64,000 bases of DNA from Photobacterium aphoticum (lineage in GTDB: Bacteria > Pseudomonadota > Gammaproteobacteria > Enterobacterales > Vibrionaceae). A program made the position numbers and the translations under genes. Below, piece after piece: positions 26,068-33,508 of the stretch. Within the stretch, counting starts at the first letter, position 1, and the number at the start of each line of letters is the position of its first letter. The stretch covers positions 62,001 through 126,000 of the forward strand of contig NZ_LDOV01000027.1 of NCBI RefSeq assembly GCF_001029435.1. The letters run 5' to 3'. A model generated the notes under the pieces. The model ran no database searches. It saw only the letters and a program-made list of their open reading frames with translations, and was not told where the DNA came from.

Positions 26068-26958
26068 GTGAATAAGCAACAGCTAAAACAGATCGCTGAA
26101 TTTGCCTACAAGACAATGTTCCGACAGGCTCCAGATTTAAGTGAAATAGAGGAAACCTTCTACGGTTGGGTGGTTTTCCTTTCTTCAAAGCAAGGTCGTG
26201 TTGTCGTGAAGTTTTCACGCGAAATTGGGCGACTTGCAAAAGAGCTAGAAGGACTTGAGCGCCTACGACGGGAAGTTTCGTGCACTGTGCCAAACGTGCT
26301 CTTTTTCGGGCGGGAAGAGGGCTATAACTACCTGATGATGGAATGGGTCGATGGCGTGCCAGCGCATCATTTACCGAATGATCCCAAAGCCATTGCCGCG
26401 TTCCGGGAAAGTTATCTGCAGTTATTGTTTACTTTGCATGAGCAGCATGCCGATCAAGGTTTTGAAATCGGGCAGGACAAATTTGCACAGGATTTACCTT
26501 CCGCGTTTGAAAGCTGGATGGGGCCGGTGTATCGCTATGTGATGAGTACCGGTTCGCCCTTTTCACCGCAACTTAAACAGGCGTACCGACGCGCTTGGGA
26601 AATGAAAAACGACATTTTATCGACGGCGTCTGCGGAATCTTCACTGATCCACGATGATTGCCATATCGGGAATGTACTGTTTGACCCAAAAACCTATCAG
26701 GTGTCCGCTATCCTTGATCCGTGTGATGTGGGGTATAAGCACCGTGAGATGGATCTTTTTCATCTTTATGATGTGCGACCTGAATTACAGTTGGCGGAAT
26801 GCTATCAAAGCCATTGCCGGTTGGCAGACGGTTTTGAGCTGCGCCGTTGGTACTTCAGCCTGTGGGATGATGCCAAACACAGCCGCAATATGGGTTGGTA
26901 TGATGAAGCGTGGCTGCAAAAGAAGTTCGATCACTTCCATCAGGCAATGCATCACTGA
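26068..26958 (+). CDS. Aminoglycoside phosphotransferase-fold kinase (APH family)
   Basis: A 296-residue protein of the APH/choline kinase/fructosamine kinase fold. Lys of RVVVKFSRE is the ATP-binding lysine. The hinge reads YNYLMMEWVDGVP. The catalytic loop is IHDDCHIGNVLFD, with Asp replacing the usual Gly in HGD, and the metal site is AILDPCDVGYKHREMDL. Substrate unknown; antibiotic resistance is not indicated. GTG 26068 is used because AAGGGG lies five bases upstream; an in-frame GTG at 26062 would overlap that site. Confidence 0.78.
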   Translation: MNKQQLKQIAEFAYKTMFRQAPDLSEIEETFYGWVVFLSSKQGRVVVKFSREIGRLAKELEGLERLRREVSCTVPNVLFFGREEGYNYLMMEWVDGVPAHHLPNDPKAIAAFRESYLQLLFTLHEQHADQGFEIGQDKFAQDLPSAFESWMGPVYRYVMSTGSPFSPQLKQAYRRAWEMKNDILSTASAESSLIHDDCHIGNVLFDPKTYQVSAILDPCDVGYKHREMDLFHLYDVRPELQLAECYQSHCRLADGFELRRWYFSLWDDAKHSRNMGWYDEAWLQKKFDHFHQAMHH

Positions 26959-27125
26959 TCATTTATGATCAATCACTGCTAACCCTCTCGCCTGGTACTT
27001 TCTTGTTGAATGCGCTGTTCAACAAGAAAGTGACAGTGCAGTCAGATTTGTGCGCCGCTTTAGGCGCATTTTTTGTATTCATCTATCATAAATAGCAACA
27101 TGTGACTGATTTAGGGATGAAAACA

Positions 27126-27815
27126 ATGAACCGACGCCTTGCTTGGCTTTCTGCCGTCCTGTTGTTGGCTGGTTGCGCGCAAAACACATCATCGCAGCAG
27201 GAAGGAGCCACTACCGATCCGGACATGATGCCTGACGGTATGATCTATCCCCCCAGCCAAGGGGAAACCACTGCGCCAAAAACGACACCCACAAGCACGC
27301 CGTCTGAGTCTGTGTTGCCTGAACCTGAAGTCACTCTTCCTCCTAAAGCGGTGGAACCGCCACCTCTGATCGCTAAACCGGAAACACCGAAACCTAAGCC
27401 AAAACCGCAGCCTGTGGTGAGAGTCACCCCTGATGGTAAGCTCATTTTAGGGCGTGAAGAGTGGGTGATGTTTCCGCAAGCGAACAACCCTGTGAAAGCG
27501 ACCGTGGACGAAGGGGCCGCGATGTCGAGCATTGGCGTGACCGGTCTCACCGCCTTTGAGCGTGATGGTAAAGAGTGGGTGAAATTTAAAACGGGCGGCA
27601 AGCAGGTCGAGTTGCCGGTAGAGCGCTGGATGAAACCGAAAAACGGACAAGATCGGGAAGCGGTGGTGAAACTGCGCGCCAAGTTGGGTGATCTGAATGA
27701 GCTGACAGAATTTGTGCTGAAGGCCGGTAAAGGCATTGTGCTGGGCGTGAATTTTATTCGTGATGTGGCCATCGTCGATACTAAGCGGCAATTTGTGCAG
27801 CCGAAGGTCAAATAG
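27126..27815 (+). CDS. Lipoprotein with a retropepsin-like (ATP-dependent zinc protease, PF05618-type) domain
   Basis: A 229-residue lipoprotein: lipobox LAGC (Cys17), a long Pro/Thr/Lys-rich linker (about 30-100), then GREEWVMFPQ, ATVDEGAAMSSIGV and FERDGKEWVKF. That order matches the retropepsin-like domain of the RimB/ATP-dependent zinc protease family. There the catalytic motif is DTGA; here it is DEGA, so proteolysis may be lost. Start at ATG 27126 with AGGG nine bases upstream. The proline-rich spacer would reach through peptidoglycan, an inference. Terminator at 27854-27878. Confidence 0.72.
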   Translation: MNRRLAWLSAVLLLAGCAQNTSSQQEGATTDPDMMPDGMIYPPSQGETTAPKTTPTSTPSESVLPEPEVTLPPKAVEPPPLIAKPETPKPKPKPQPVVRVTPDGKLILGREEWVMFPQANNPVKATVDEGAAMSSIGVTGLTAFERDGKEWVKFKTGGKQVELPVERWMKPKNGQDREAVVKLRAKLGDLNELTEFVLKAGKGIVLGVNFIRDVAIVDTKRQFVQPKVK

Positions 27816-27853
27816 CACTATTACGCTATTCTGCTATTTCTTCAATAAAACAG

Positions 27854-27878
27854 AAACGGCTGCCGAAGCAGCCGTTTT
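27854..27878 (+). terminator. Terminator between two converging genes
   Basis: AAACGGCTGC and GCAGCCGTTT arms with a CGAA loop, followed by TTCTT. Confidence 0.85.
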
Positions 27879-27918
27879 CTTATGGGATACGTGTTGTGAT
27901 CACTGTGGTGAATACACC

Positions 27919-28746
27919 TTACAGCGCTTCCACACTCACTTCGTAGCTGGTGAACTTACGAATGTTGATCACGCCTGTGTCGAAAATCAGGTACTGACCT
28001 TTAATACCCAGTAACACGCCTTCTACCACAGGGTTTTTATCAAAGTTGTGAGAGCTGATCTTGGTCGGGTATTGCTGCACAGGGTAGTGGATATTCACAA
28101 TGTCGTTATCCAGACGCTCAATAGCATCTTCCCCGAACTCCGCCAATAACTCGCTGATGCGCTGCTCAATTTCAGGCAGTAAACGCGCCGCTTCGGCTTT
28201 GAGGTCGATTTCGGCATTGTCGCCTTTTAGCATCGCGCGCCAGTTGGTTTTATCGGCTACTAATTCAGCCAGAGCGATTTCCGTCAAACCTGACAGGTAA
28301 CGGGATTTCACCTTCAAAATCGCCAACGCCTGTGTCGCGCCTTGGTCAATCCAACGAGTAGGCAGCTGCGTGTGGCGGGTAATGCCCACTTTCAGGCCAG
28401 AAGTGTTCGACAGATACACATAGTGCGGCACCATACAGTGGGTTTCACCCCATTGTGGTTCACGGCAGGTACCTTTGGCGTAGTGGCAGGTTTCCGGCTT
28501 CATGATACACATGTCGCAGCGCGCCAGTGATTTCATACACGGAAAACAATGGCCTTGTGAATAGCTCTTCTTGGTTTTCTTACCACACGCATCACAGAAG
28601 ATGTTGCCCGTGAAAGTCAGTCTGATTGGCTGACCAATGTGCGGATTTAAGGCGAAGCGTTGATCGCCCAGTGGCAGATGGTATTCAACCACATCCCCAA
28701 GCTGGGAGTGCAGTTTACTTAACGTTCCTTGCATGACTTTGCTCAT
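27919..28746 (-). CDS. DUF2797-family zinc-binding protein
   Basis: A 275-residue protein with a cysteine-rich centre: CDACGKK, HCFPCMKSLARCDMC and later CHYAKGTC and HCMVPH, consistent with two zinc sites. Then comes YVYLSNTSGLKVGITR, a segment like the GIY-YIG start but without further nuclease motifs. This order is that of DUF2797, a conserved gammaproteobacterial family of unknown function. Start taken at ATG 28746 (MSKVMQGTLSKL); the longer frame adds an unlikely N-terminus. Confidence 0.8.
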   Translation of the reverse strand: MSKVMQGTLSKLHSQLGDVVEYHLPLGDQRFALNPHIGQPIRLTFTGNIFCDACGKKTKKSYSQGHCFPCMKSLARCDMCIMKPETCHYAKGTCREPQWGETHCMVPHYVYLSNTSGLKVGITRHTQLPTRWIDQGATQALAILKVKSRYLSGLTEIALAELVADKTNWRAMLKGDNAEIDLKAEAARLLPEIEQRISELLAEFGEDAIERLDNDIVNIHYPVQQYPTKISSHNFDKNPVVEGVLLGIKGQYLIFDTGVINIRKFTSYEVSVEAL

Positions 28747-29069
28747 TATTGTGTGTTTTGTTAGATCATACCAGCCTCGCTGCGGTTGTGCTGCAAGAAT
28801 CCGATATCCTCCTTTTAGATGCACTGAAACTATCCCAATTTGCCACAAGTAAGGCAGTTTATTGCATGGTGCAAGCGGTTTATCGCACGAGAAAGGGGGT
28901 GTAGCGAAGAGGTTATGTAAATGTTTGTAATATGAGGGTGCACAATATTTACAATGATCGGCAACTTGCTATCATTTTGGCGAAATACCCATCAATGCTG
29001 AAAGGATACGTGTGCTTATCCCCTCAGCCACAAATGCCTTCAAGGCGACAATAATAGGGAAGTGAGTCA

Positions 29070-29519
29070 ATGAAGAAAGTCATCGTAATAGCGGGAATGC
29101 TGTTTGCTGCCGGCGCTATCGCCAGCCCGTTTGAAAAGCCAAGTGAAGCGATTGAATACCGTCAGGCTGCATTTAGCATGATCGCCACCAACTTTGGTGA
29201 CATGGCGAACATGGTAAAAGGCCGTAAAGACTGGGATCAGGCGCAGTTTAGCCAGCGCGCACAGTTTATCGCCCAGTTGGCACAAATGCCGGAAGAAGCG
29301 TTCCAGTTCAAAGGGGCTGAGGCGGGTGATACCACCAAAGCCAAGCCAGCCATTTGGTCTGACTGGTCAGGGTTTAATGCCAAGCTGACTCAGTTCCAAA
29401 CCGACATGAACCAGCTGGCGAAAGTCTCTCTTGAAGGGGATGAACGCGCCACCAAGAAAGCCTTTGGTGTGGCCGCGAAGAACTGTAAATCTTGCCACAG
29501 TGATTACAAATACAAGTAA
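29070..29519 (+). CDS. Cytochrome c' (periplasmic)
   Basis: A 149-residue exported protein with a signal peptide cleaved near Ala18. It has a four-helix pattern and the haem motif CKSCH close to the C-terminus, the position typical of cytochrome c'. The family binds nitric oxide and is often linked to NO resistance, in line with the H-NOX pair at 61 kb, although a link is inference. AGGGAAG upstream of the ATG. Followed by a terminator that is repeated at 30019. Confidence 0.92.
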   Translation: MKKVIVIAGMLFAAGAIASPFEKPSEAIEYRQAAFSMIATNFGDMANMVKGRKDWDQAQFSQRAQFIAQLAQMPEEAFQFKGAEAGDTTKAKPAIWSDWSGFNAKLTQFQTDMNQLAKVSLEGDERATKKAFGVAAKNCKSCHSDYKYK

Positions 29520-29546
29520 TTGTTGCTATGTGTAGCAATAACGAAA

Positions 29547-29579
29547 GATGCCAGAAGCCGACGTGATTGTCGGCTTTTT
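29547..29579 (+). terminator. Terminator after cytochrome c' (copy 1 of a duplicated element)
   Basis: AAGCCGAC and GTCGGCTT arms, then TTTTT. The whole 33-base element, starting GATGCCAG, recurs at 30019-30051 with only two differences, both in the loop. Confidence 0.85.
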
Positions 29580-29614
29580 ATATCTAAAAAGTGTGAAAAT
29601 AAATGGAAGTACTG

Positions 29615-29974
29615 ATGTCGATTAGATATGTTGCTTTGTTTGTGTTAATGCTACCACTGTTTGTTAATGCTGGTGAAGATGAAGTTTCACCAGTCATAAA
29701 TAATGATATTTCAGAGTGTGTGTCACTTGATATTAGTAAACCTTACCCATATAAGAACTTAACATTGATTGATATGTCTATAGATGTCAAAAAAGTCATT
29801 GGGTATTGTGGTTGTAAATCAGCAATGGCTAACATTCGTATTGATGGCATCTTGGATGAAAATTTCGCAGTCAAAGAATCAAGAAAAATAGCATTAGTCA
29901 CTTCATTTGATAACACCATAAATAATATTCAAAAGGAAAATATGACTCTTGATATTAGGTGTGGTTCATACTGA
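29615..29974 (+). CDS. Small secreted protein of unknown function
   Basis: A 119-residue protein with a signal peptide (about 1-19, ending VNAG) and a mature domain with four cysteines, including GYCGCKSAMANI. The CGCKSA segment recalls DUF2195, but I am not sure. The gene is much more AT-rich than its neighbours and is bracketed by two copies of the same terminator, suggesting insertion downstream of the cytochrome gene. I start at 29615 (GGAAG upstream); ATG 29603 is the alternative. Confidence 0.6.
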   Translation: MSIRYVALFVLMLPLFVNAGEDEVSPVINNDISECVSLDISKPYPYKNLTLIDMSIDVKKVIGYCGCKSAMANIRIDGILDENFAVKESRKIALVTSFDNTINNIQKENMTLDIRCGSY

Positions 29975-30018
29975 TTTTAAATAGTTGCCAAATAATAATT
30001 TGAGTATCTGTTCAATGG

Positions 30019-30052
30019 GATGCCAGAAGCCGACGTGACCGTCGGCTTTTTT
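30019..30052 (+). terminator. Terminator, copy 2 of the duplicated element
   Basis: Same hairpin and same left flank as 29547-29579, with CC instead of TT in the loop and six T residues. Confidence 0.85.
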
Positions 30053-30184
30053 GTGCCCGCTTAGTGACGGCGCCTTATTACGGATAGGAGTCATTGTGGC
30101 GCATGTTCAGAGACTTATACCCACTTAACATCAATAGCTTATGACTTATGCTAGAGTCGGTATCGATCCTGATTTTAAAGAAAA

Positions 30185-30760
30185 ATGATAACCATGAATG
30201 CGCTAACCAACAGAGAAAAAAGTTTCATCACAGGCATGTTGTACGACCCTGACACCGAAGGCTTACCTGACGACAGAATGAAAGCGGCTGAGCTGTGCCA
30301 CCAAATCAGCACCTGTTTTGATCGGGATGAGAAAAATGCCCTGATACAGCGTTTATTCGGCAAGGCTGATGAAACATCCAGCATCAATGGCCGGTTCTTT
30401 TGTGACTATGGCTATAACATCGAGGTGGGTAAAAACTTCTACATGAACACCAATGGCGTCATTTTGGATTGTGGCAAAGTCACTATCGGTGATTACGTCA
30501 TGATTGGCCCTAATGTGACCTTGTGTACTGCTGGCCATCCGTTAGATGCCAAAACGCGTTATACCTACGAAGAGTTTGCCAAGCCCATTCATATTGCCGA
30601 CAAAGTTTGGATTGGCGCCAATGTGATTGTGTTACCGGGTGTGAACATTGGTACCGGTGCCGTTGTGGGGGCGGGCAGTGTGGTGACGAAAGATGTGCCT
30701 GAACATACTGTGGTCGTCGGCAACCCTGCGCGCGTGGTGAAAGAGCATATTAACGGTTAA
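30185..30760 (+). CDS. Sugar O-acetyltransferase, Maa/LacA type
   Basis: A 191-residue left-handed beta-helix enzyme: an N-terminal Mac domain (EKSFITGMLYDP) followed by hexapeptide repeats (VTIGDYVMIGPNVTL, VWIGANVIVLPGVNIGTGAV). The catalytic His lies in CTAGHPLD. Such enzymes use acetyl-CoA to acetylate maltose, glucose or galactosides. Start could be ATG 30185 or 30194; neither has a strong ribosome binding site. The following gene is 82 bases away on the same strand. Confidence 0.88.
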   Translation: MITMNALTNREKSFITGMLYDPDTEGLPDDRMKAAELCHQISTCFDRDEKNALIQRLFGKADETSSINGRFFCDYGYNIEVGKNFYMNTNGVILDCGKVTIGDYVMIGPNVTLCTAGHPLDAKTRYTYEEFAKPIHIADKVWIGANVIVLPGVNIGTGAVVGAGSVVTKDVPEHTVVVGNPARVVKEHING

Positions 30761-30842
30761 TGGCAGAGATTTGGTGTAGAAGTTTGGCGCTGAAAGCGTG
30801 TTGCTAAATTCGAGAAACGTTGACCTTATTGAAAGAGGCATA

Positions 30843-31310
30843 ATGACGCAGATTTATTTTGTATGCGGTTTTATCGGTTCGGGTAAAACCACTTATTCTA
30901 AAGCCTTGGCAGAAAAGGTGGGGGGATTTCGTTTCTCTATTGATGAATGGATGATCCCGCTTTACGGCGAACACATGGATCGTGAACTGTTCGACCGCCG
31001 TTTAGCGACGCTGCTACAGCTGTTTCAAGATTCCGCATTACAGCTTATTCCTCTTGGGATCCCTGTTATTTTCGATGTGGGTTATTGGCGCAAAGCTGAT
31101 CGTGATACCGCTGTTGATTGGGCATCGCGAATGGGCGTTAACAATGAGTTGCATTTTTTGGATGTCCCATTTGATACCTGTAAGCAAAGGGCACTAGCGC
31201 GAAATGCGGATCTTGAGGGGAAGTCTTTTGAGATGACACCAGAGATGCTCGATCTCTTCTGGTCTTGGTTTGAAGTCCCTACTCCCAATGAGGACGTTGT
31301 TTGGGTCTAG
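30843..31310 (+). CDS. P-loop kinase-like ATPase (zeta-toxin/gluconate-kinase fold)
   Basis: A 155-residue protein beginning MTQIYFVCGFIGSGKTT with Walker A GSGKTT at the N-terminus, a short kinase core (FSIDEWMIPLYGEHMDRELF, IFDVGYWRKADRD) and a lid helix (CKQRALARN). Small free-standing kinases of this sort phosphorylate nucleosides, antibiotics or unknown metabolites. No toxin/antitoxin partner is evident. AGAGG precedes ATG 30843. Confidence 0.75.
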   Translation: MTQIYFVCGFIGSGKTTYSKALAEKVGGFRFSIDEWMIPLYGEHMDRELFDRRLATLLQLFQDSALQLIPLGIPVIFDVGYWRKADRDTAVDWASRMGVNNELHFLDVPFDTCKQRALARNADLEGKSFEMTPEMLDLFWSWFEVPTPNEDVVWV

Positions 31311-31319
31311 CCAAAGTCG

Positions 31320-31399
31320 CACAGTTTCGTCGCCATAGTTCCGTTGCCATAGTTTCGCCGCATGGTTTCATCACATAGTTTCGTCGCACAGTTTCATTC
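31320..31399. repeat. Imperfect tandem repeat, about six 12-14-bp units
   Basis: Units such as CACAGTTTCGTCGC, CATAGTTCCGTTGC, CATAGTTTCGCCGC and CATAGTTTCGTCG follow one another directly after the kinase-like gene. Non-coding, with no strong dyad symmetry. It resembles a decayed minisatellite. Confidence 0.7.
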
Positions 31400-31505
31400 A
31401 TCAATGACAAAGAGAATATGCATTCATAGTGAAAGTGAATCAAGAATCATTATCGTAATGGATTCACTTGCGATAAAATACGTGGCGATAAAATGGAGCT
31501 TGTGT

Positions 31506-32099
31506 ATGAATTCAAAATCAATGTCTGCTTTTTTTGCTGAAAACCTTTCCGCGCCACTGACAAACGTTCAGTGGTCATGGGGTTCAGAAAATGAAAAAGG
31601 GGTGTATCTGCGTATTTGGGCAGAAGAAGTGAAAGATAAGCGTGGGATGGTTTATGCCTGCGATCCTGCTGACACCCGATTAGGTCAAAAAGAGCGTTTG
31701 CGTCATATCAAGCAGATAGAGTCAGGGAAACCAGGCTATGTTGTCGTTATTACTGAAGGTCACGTGTCGAGCAGTGGCACATGGCGAATTGACCGATTTG
31801 AAGAGTGTATCTACCCAATATTGAATTTTAGCCGTAACGAGAACGGTGATATTTATGCGGACGTTGATTTTGACTCGCCTGTCTATCCAGAATTTATTGG
31901 TCAAGAAATTGATTATGCGGCGATTGAGCTAGCCGCATCAGCTTATCCCAAGGCATTAGAGACATTGACTAAAGCTACGACAAAGTTTGATTGGCAAGCA
32001 ACAAAAGTCGATGAATCTACGGAGACGATCTTTCTGATCAGTAAAGACGGTACACAAAAGGCACAGATTCATATCCCAAGTGGAAAGTGGATGCGCTAA
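31506..32099 (+). CDS. Hypothetical protein, possibly related to the N-terminal domain of HNH-type proteins
   Basis: A 197-residue soluble protein. The N-terminal part (FFAENLSAPLTNVQWSWGSE, then GVYLRIWAEEV, RLGQKERLRHIKQIESGKPG and YVVVITEG) has an arrangement I recall ahead of HNH domains in some bacterial endonuclease-like proteins. No HNH motif is present here, so no activity is claimed. The C-terminal half is unfamiliar. ATG 31506 has GGAG seven bases upstream. In an accessory-looking stretch with another unknown gene 49 bases downstream. Confidence 0.6.
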   Translation: MNSKSMSAFFAENLSAPLTNVQWSWGSENEKGVYLRIWAEEVKDKRGMVYACDPADTRLGQKERLRHIKQIESGKPGYVVVITEGHVSSSGTWRIDRFEECIYPILNFSRNENGDIYADVDFDSPVYPEFIGQEIDYAAIELAASAYPKALETLTKATTKFDWQATKVDESTETIFLISKDGTQKAQIHIPSGKWMR

Positions 32100-32148
32100 A
32101 TCCTCAAAATTTGACGTTAAAGTGAAGATCCCTTACAGGTTAAGTGCA

Positions 32149-32460
32149 ATGATGAATAAACAGCTTGTGGCTAAATGGTCTGAACAACTCAGCCAACCAT
32201 TAGGACGTAGTGCATCAGAGATTGCCACATCGGGCTTATATTGCCACGATTTTTCTGCTGATTATGTAGAACTCTATTTTGAAGATGAATCTTACTGCAA
32301 GTTTAATGATGCACTGGTTATCTTGAATAGAGAGCAAAACGAAGTTGCCGTTTTCACCGAACATTGTGGATATTTTGAGTTTTCAAGTTTGGGTATGAGT
32401 ATCTATACGTACAGCGATAAAGAAAAACACGTATTGATTGAATCTGACAGCATCTTCTGA
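32149..32460 (+). CDS. Hypothetical small acidic protein
   Basis: A 103-residue protein starting MMNKQLVAKWSEQL with a mostly beta-strand, acidic and aromatic-rich remainder (YVELYFEDESYCKFNDALVI). No motif recognised. Its size, acidity and position after an unknown gene are reminiscent of immunity or partner proteins, but that is only a guess. AGG lies upstream of ATG 32149. Confidence 0.55.
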   Translation: MMNKQLVAKWSEQLSQPLGRSASEIATSGLYCHDFSADYVELYFEDESYCKFNDALVILNREQNEVAVFTEHCGYFEFSSLGMSIYTYSDKEKHVLIESDSIF

Positions 32461-32552
32461 TGATGGGTTGATGCTCGTTGATGTGAATAGCGTCGTTATT
32501 CTGTGCCTCTAGCACCTGAAATCCTGACGCTATTTTCTACCCATACCTGCCA

Positions 32553-33218
32553 TCAAAACAAATACACCACCACGTCTTTCGCCCAGTAGCTATAAATCAC
32601 AAACCCAATCACCAAGAAAATCACCCAACCGATAATTCCGTTACGTAATTGCGGGGCAGGGAGCCCTTGTGACGGCTTTTTGCCGTGGATCATCGGCGTG
32701 ATCAGGTTATCTTTTTTCAGTAAGTAGATGAACACAGCAGCGACATGTAAGCCAATGGCACCAAGCAGGACGTCGAAATTCAGTGCGTGCAGTTGTGTCA
32801 TTTCACTGCTGGTGGCACTGCTGACTAAATAAGCCAGTGGCCCTTCCGAAATAATGTCGTCATTGGCAAAAAGGCCCGTCACCAATTGCGATAGCAACAG
32901 CAGCATAAAGAACAAGACCATATAGGCACCTGCTGGATTATGACCGTGTTGAGTGGTGGTATTGGGATGACGGAAGTATGCGAATACGGTGCGAGGGGAG
33001 CGAACAAATTGTTCAAACTGGGCGGTGTCACTGCCAAAAACGCCCCAGATCAGACGCGTGAGTAACAACGCCATCAGAAAGTAGGCAATGGAGAAATGCC
33101 AGTCCATCAAACCTTCTGTGCCGGTGTACCACAACCCCAATACCGATAATGCTTGTAGCCAGTGGTATCCACGAATGAATCCATCCCAAACCGGTAACTT
33201 AGTGGTGGATGTTGTCAT
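32553..33218 (-). CDS. Cytochrome b561 family protein
   Basis: A 221-residue inner-membrane haem protein with four to five helices. Candidate haem-ligand histidines are in GYHWLQAL (helix 1) and in LHALNFDVLLGAIGLHVAAVFIYLL (split helices 3-4). The family passes electrons from the quinone pool to periplasmic cytochromes. Cytochrome c' is encoded 3 kb away on the other strand, a possible but unproven partner. AGGGAGAGC precedes the ATG. Confidence 0.88.
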   Translation of the reverse strand: MTTSTTKLPVWDGFIRGYHWLQALSVLGLWYTGTEGLMDWHFSIAYFLMALLLTRLIWGVFGSDTAQFEQFVRSPRTVFAYFRHPNTTTQHGHNPAGAYMVLFFMLLLLSQLVTGLFANDDIISEGPLAYLVSSATSSEMTQLHALNFDVLLGAIGLHVAAVFIYLLKKDNLITPMIHGKKPSQGLPAPQLRNGIIGWVIFLVIGFVIYSYWAKDVVVYLF

Positions 33219-33334
33219 GATGCTCTCCCTGCGATCGTGTATGACATTGACGACTCGGGATTATTTTACTCATAAGTTACACAATGGCAGTAACTCATTT
33301 TCATTGATTTACATTTCATTCCCTTTTCCTGTGG

Positions 33335-33409
33335 AGTGGTTCCAGAGTGGTTCCGGTAGGTCCCGGTATGGTTCCGGTAGGTTCAGATAGATACCGATAT
33401 AGTTCTGGT
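33335..33409. repeat. Imperfect tandem repeat of 10-12-bp units
   Basis: Units AGTGGTTCC, AGAGTGGTTCCGGT, AGGTCCCGGT, ATGGTTCCGGT, AGGTTCAGAT and ATAGTTCTGGT run in series between the cytochrome b561 and cti genes. Non-coding. Confidence 0.65.
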
Positions 33410-33452
33410 CAATGCGGGCTTGCGTCGAGGTAGTTAAGGCACAGAGAAAAGA

Positions 33453-33473
33453 AAAGGGCCGAGTCGGCCCTTT
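33453..33473 (-). terminator. Terminator after cti
   Basis: Ten-base arms AAAGGGCCGA and TCGGCCCTTT around one central base, followed on the minus strand by TCTTTTCTC. The loop is tight and the T tract interrupted. Confidence 0.6.
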
Positions 33474-33508
33474 ATCAGTGTGTGAGGTCGTGGATACGTC
33501 CTGCTTAA

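Noticed and set aside
26068..26958. Antibiotic (aminoglycoside) resistance gene
   Set aside because: Only the general kinase fold is shared; the catalytic loop is HDDCH and the context is chromosomal with no mobile element.
28098..28300. Plus-strand frames inside the DUF2797, nitroreductase, codA and other genes
   Set aside because: They are antisense shadows of well-supported genes and have no ribosome binding sites or family motifs.
29070..29519. NsrR or FNR operator upstream of cytochrome c'
   Set aside because: The AT-rich sequence at 28915-28965 has loose inverted repeats but does not match either consensus.
29520..32460. Integron cassette array or genomic island with integrase
   Set aside because: No integrase, attC-like imperfect palindromes after each gene, tRNA target or transposase is visible; only the duplicated terminator supports mobility.
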